From Clostridiales bacterium (lineage in GTDB: Bacteria > Bacillota > Clostridia > Lachnospirales > WRAX01), in NCBI GenBank assembly GCA_031262335.1, contig JAISHX010000121.1:1-6925 (forward strand): a stretch of 6,925 bases of DNA, given 5' to 3'. The number at the start of each line of letters is the position of its first letter. Position 1 is the stretch's first letter. The position numbers were made by a program, and so were the translations under genes. The notes beneath the pieces were generated by a model. The model searched no databases, was not told where the DNA came from, and saw only the letters and a list, made by a program, of their open reading frames with translations. Shown piece by piece: positions 6,707 through 6,925 of this stretch.

Positions 6707-6734
6707 TTTCTTTCTTCTTTAAAGAAGAAAGAAA
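6707..6734. repeat. Perfect 28-bp palindrome, pyrimidine arm then purine arm
   Basis: TTTCTTTCTTCTTT (6707-6720) is followed without a spacer by its exact reverse complement (6721-6734). The left arm is all pyrimidine and the right all purine, and G+C is low. It starts 12 nt after the 54-bp palindrome. The role is unknown. It lacks the GC-rich stem expected of a terminator. Confidence 0.85.
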
Positions 6735-6740
6735 TGGGGT

Positions 6741-6757
6741 GTGGGGCAGAGCCTCAC
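6741..6757 (+). repeat. Small hairpin next to the 28-bp palindrome
   Basis: GTGGGGC (6741-6747) and GCCTCAC (6751-6757) form a 7-bp stem with one G-U wobble and the loop AGA in plus-strand RNA. On the minus strand the wobble becomes an A-C mismatch, so the fold favours plus-strand RNA. It is the right-hand member of the inverted-repeat cluster. Confidence 0.5.
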
Positions 6758-6784
6758 GGTTTTGTCACCGAACCCATTCAATAT

Positions 6785-6925
6785 TTAAAGAGATTTTGCG
6801 TATTCGCCTAAAACAGATTCAAATCTTACTCCCATTCTTGAGGAGCCGCCTTCCGCAGCGGTAAGTTTTATTGCCTCAACCGTGAAATTAACGGCGGTTT
6901 GAACGGATTCTTTAAGAGATTTGCC
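6785..6925 (-). CDS. C-terminal end of a probable pyridoxamine/pyridoxal kinase (ribokinase-like), cut by window edge
   Basis: Only the last 46 codons and the TAA (6785-6787) are visible. They contain SVQTAVNFTVEAIKLT, then RMGVRFESVLGEYAKSL to the end. An amphipathic helix with AVxFTxxxI followed by a short GVxFE-x-LG tail is how many clostridial pyridoxal/pyridoxamine kinases of the PfkB/ribokinase fold end. Such enzymes phosphorylate B6 vitamers with ATP. No catalytic motif falls in the visible part, so another ribokinase-like kinase is possible. It converges with the carboxypeptidase gene across the 279-bp repeat-rich gap. Confidence 0.6.
   Translation of the reverse strand, partial: GKSLKESVQTAVNFTVEAIKLTAAEGGSSRMGVRFESVLGEYAKSL

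Noticed and set aside
6707..6734. Intrinsic terminator at the 28-bp palindrome
   Set aside because: The stem is nearly all A-T with few G-C pairs and is not followed by a T-run on either strand.
6602..6757. CRISPR array
   Set aside because: The repeats are different nested palindromes, not one direct repeat with regular spacers, and no cas gene is present.
6431..6811. Open frames on both strands (6572-6811 plus, 6431-6691 minus) in the convergent gap
   Set aside because: They run through the inverted repeats, so their peptides partly mirror each other. The minus frame also overlaps the carboxypeptidase 3' end and the plus frame overlaps the kinase 3' end. No protein family is recognisable.

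Overview
The window looks like a chromosomal housekeeping segment of an AT-rich Gram-positive-type bacterium (Bacillota, probably Clostridia or a relative). The reasons are strong GGAGG-type ribosome binding sites, a Bacillus/Clostridium-like Hfq, a MutL carrying the endonuclease motif that enterobacteria lack, a YesN-type response regulator and a DacF-like D,D-carboxypeptidase. G+C is roughly 40% by eye. The genus cannot be fixed from the sequence.

Positions 1-5161 hold five genes, all on the minus strand and tightly packed. In transcription order (right to left) they are trmL, an AraC-type response regulator, mutL, miaA and hfq (cut by the left edge). Gaps are 40, 30 and 54 bp, and miaA and hfq overlap by 4 bp (ATGA). 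The spacing suggests one operon. mutL-miaA-hfq is a classic bacterial gene order. The unusual points are that no mutS lies next to mutL and that a two-component-type regulator with a divergent receiver domain sits between trmL and mutL.

Positions 5162-5317 are a divergent intergenic region that should carry promoters for the minus-strand cluster and for the plus-strand gene at 5318-6505. That gene encodes a secreted penicillin-binding-protein-type D-alanyl-D-alanine carboxypeptidase of cell wall metabolism.

Positions 6506-6784 are a convergent, non-coding region dense in inverted repeats. It holds a short terminator-like hairpin, a GC-rich hairpin, a 54-bp palindrome with perfect 16-bp outer arms, a perfect 28-bp purine/pyrimidine palindrome and a further small hairpin. 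At the right edge (6785-6925, minus) is the 3' end of a gene resembling a pyridoxamine/pyridoxal kinase of the ribokinase fold.

Functionally the left cluster joins tRNA anticodon-loop modification (TrmL at position 34, MiaA at position 37), mismatch repair (MutL) and RNA-based regulation (Hfq). TrmL and MiaA are linked in E. coli, where TrmL needs the isopentenyl group made by MiaA. I found no clear new defence or mobile system. The most unusual items are the divergent response regulator in the repair/tRNA operon and the palindrome-rich intergenic element.
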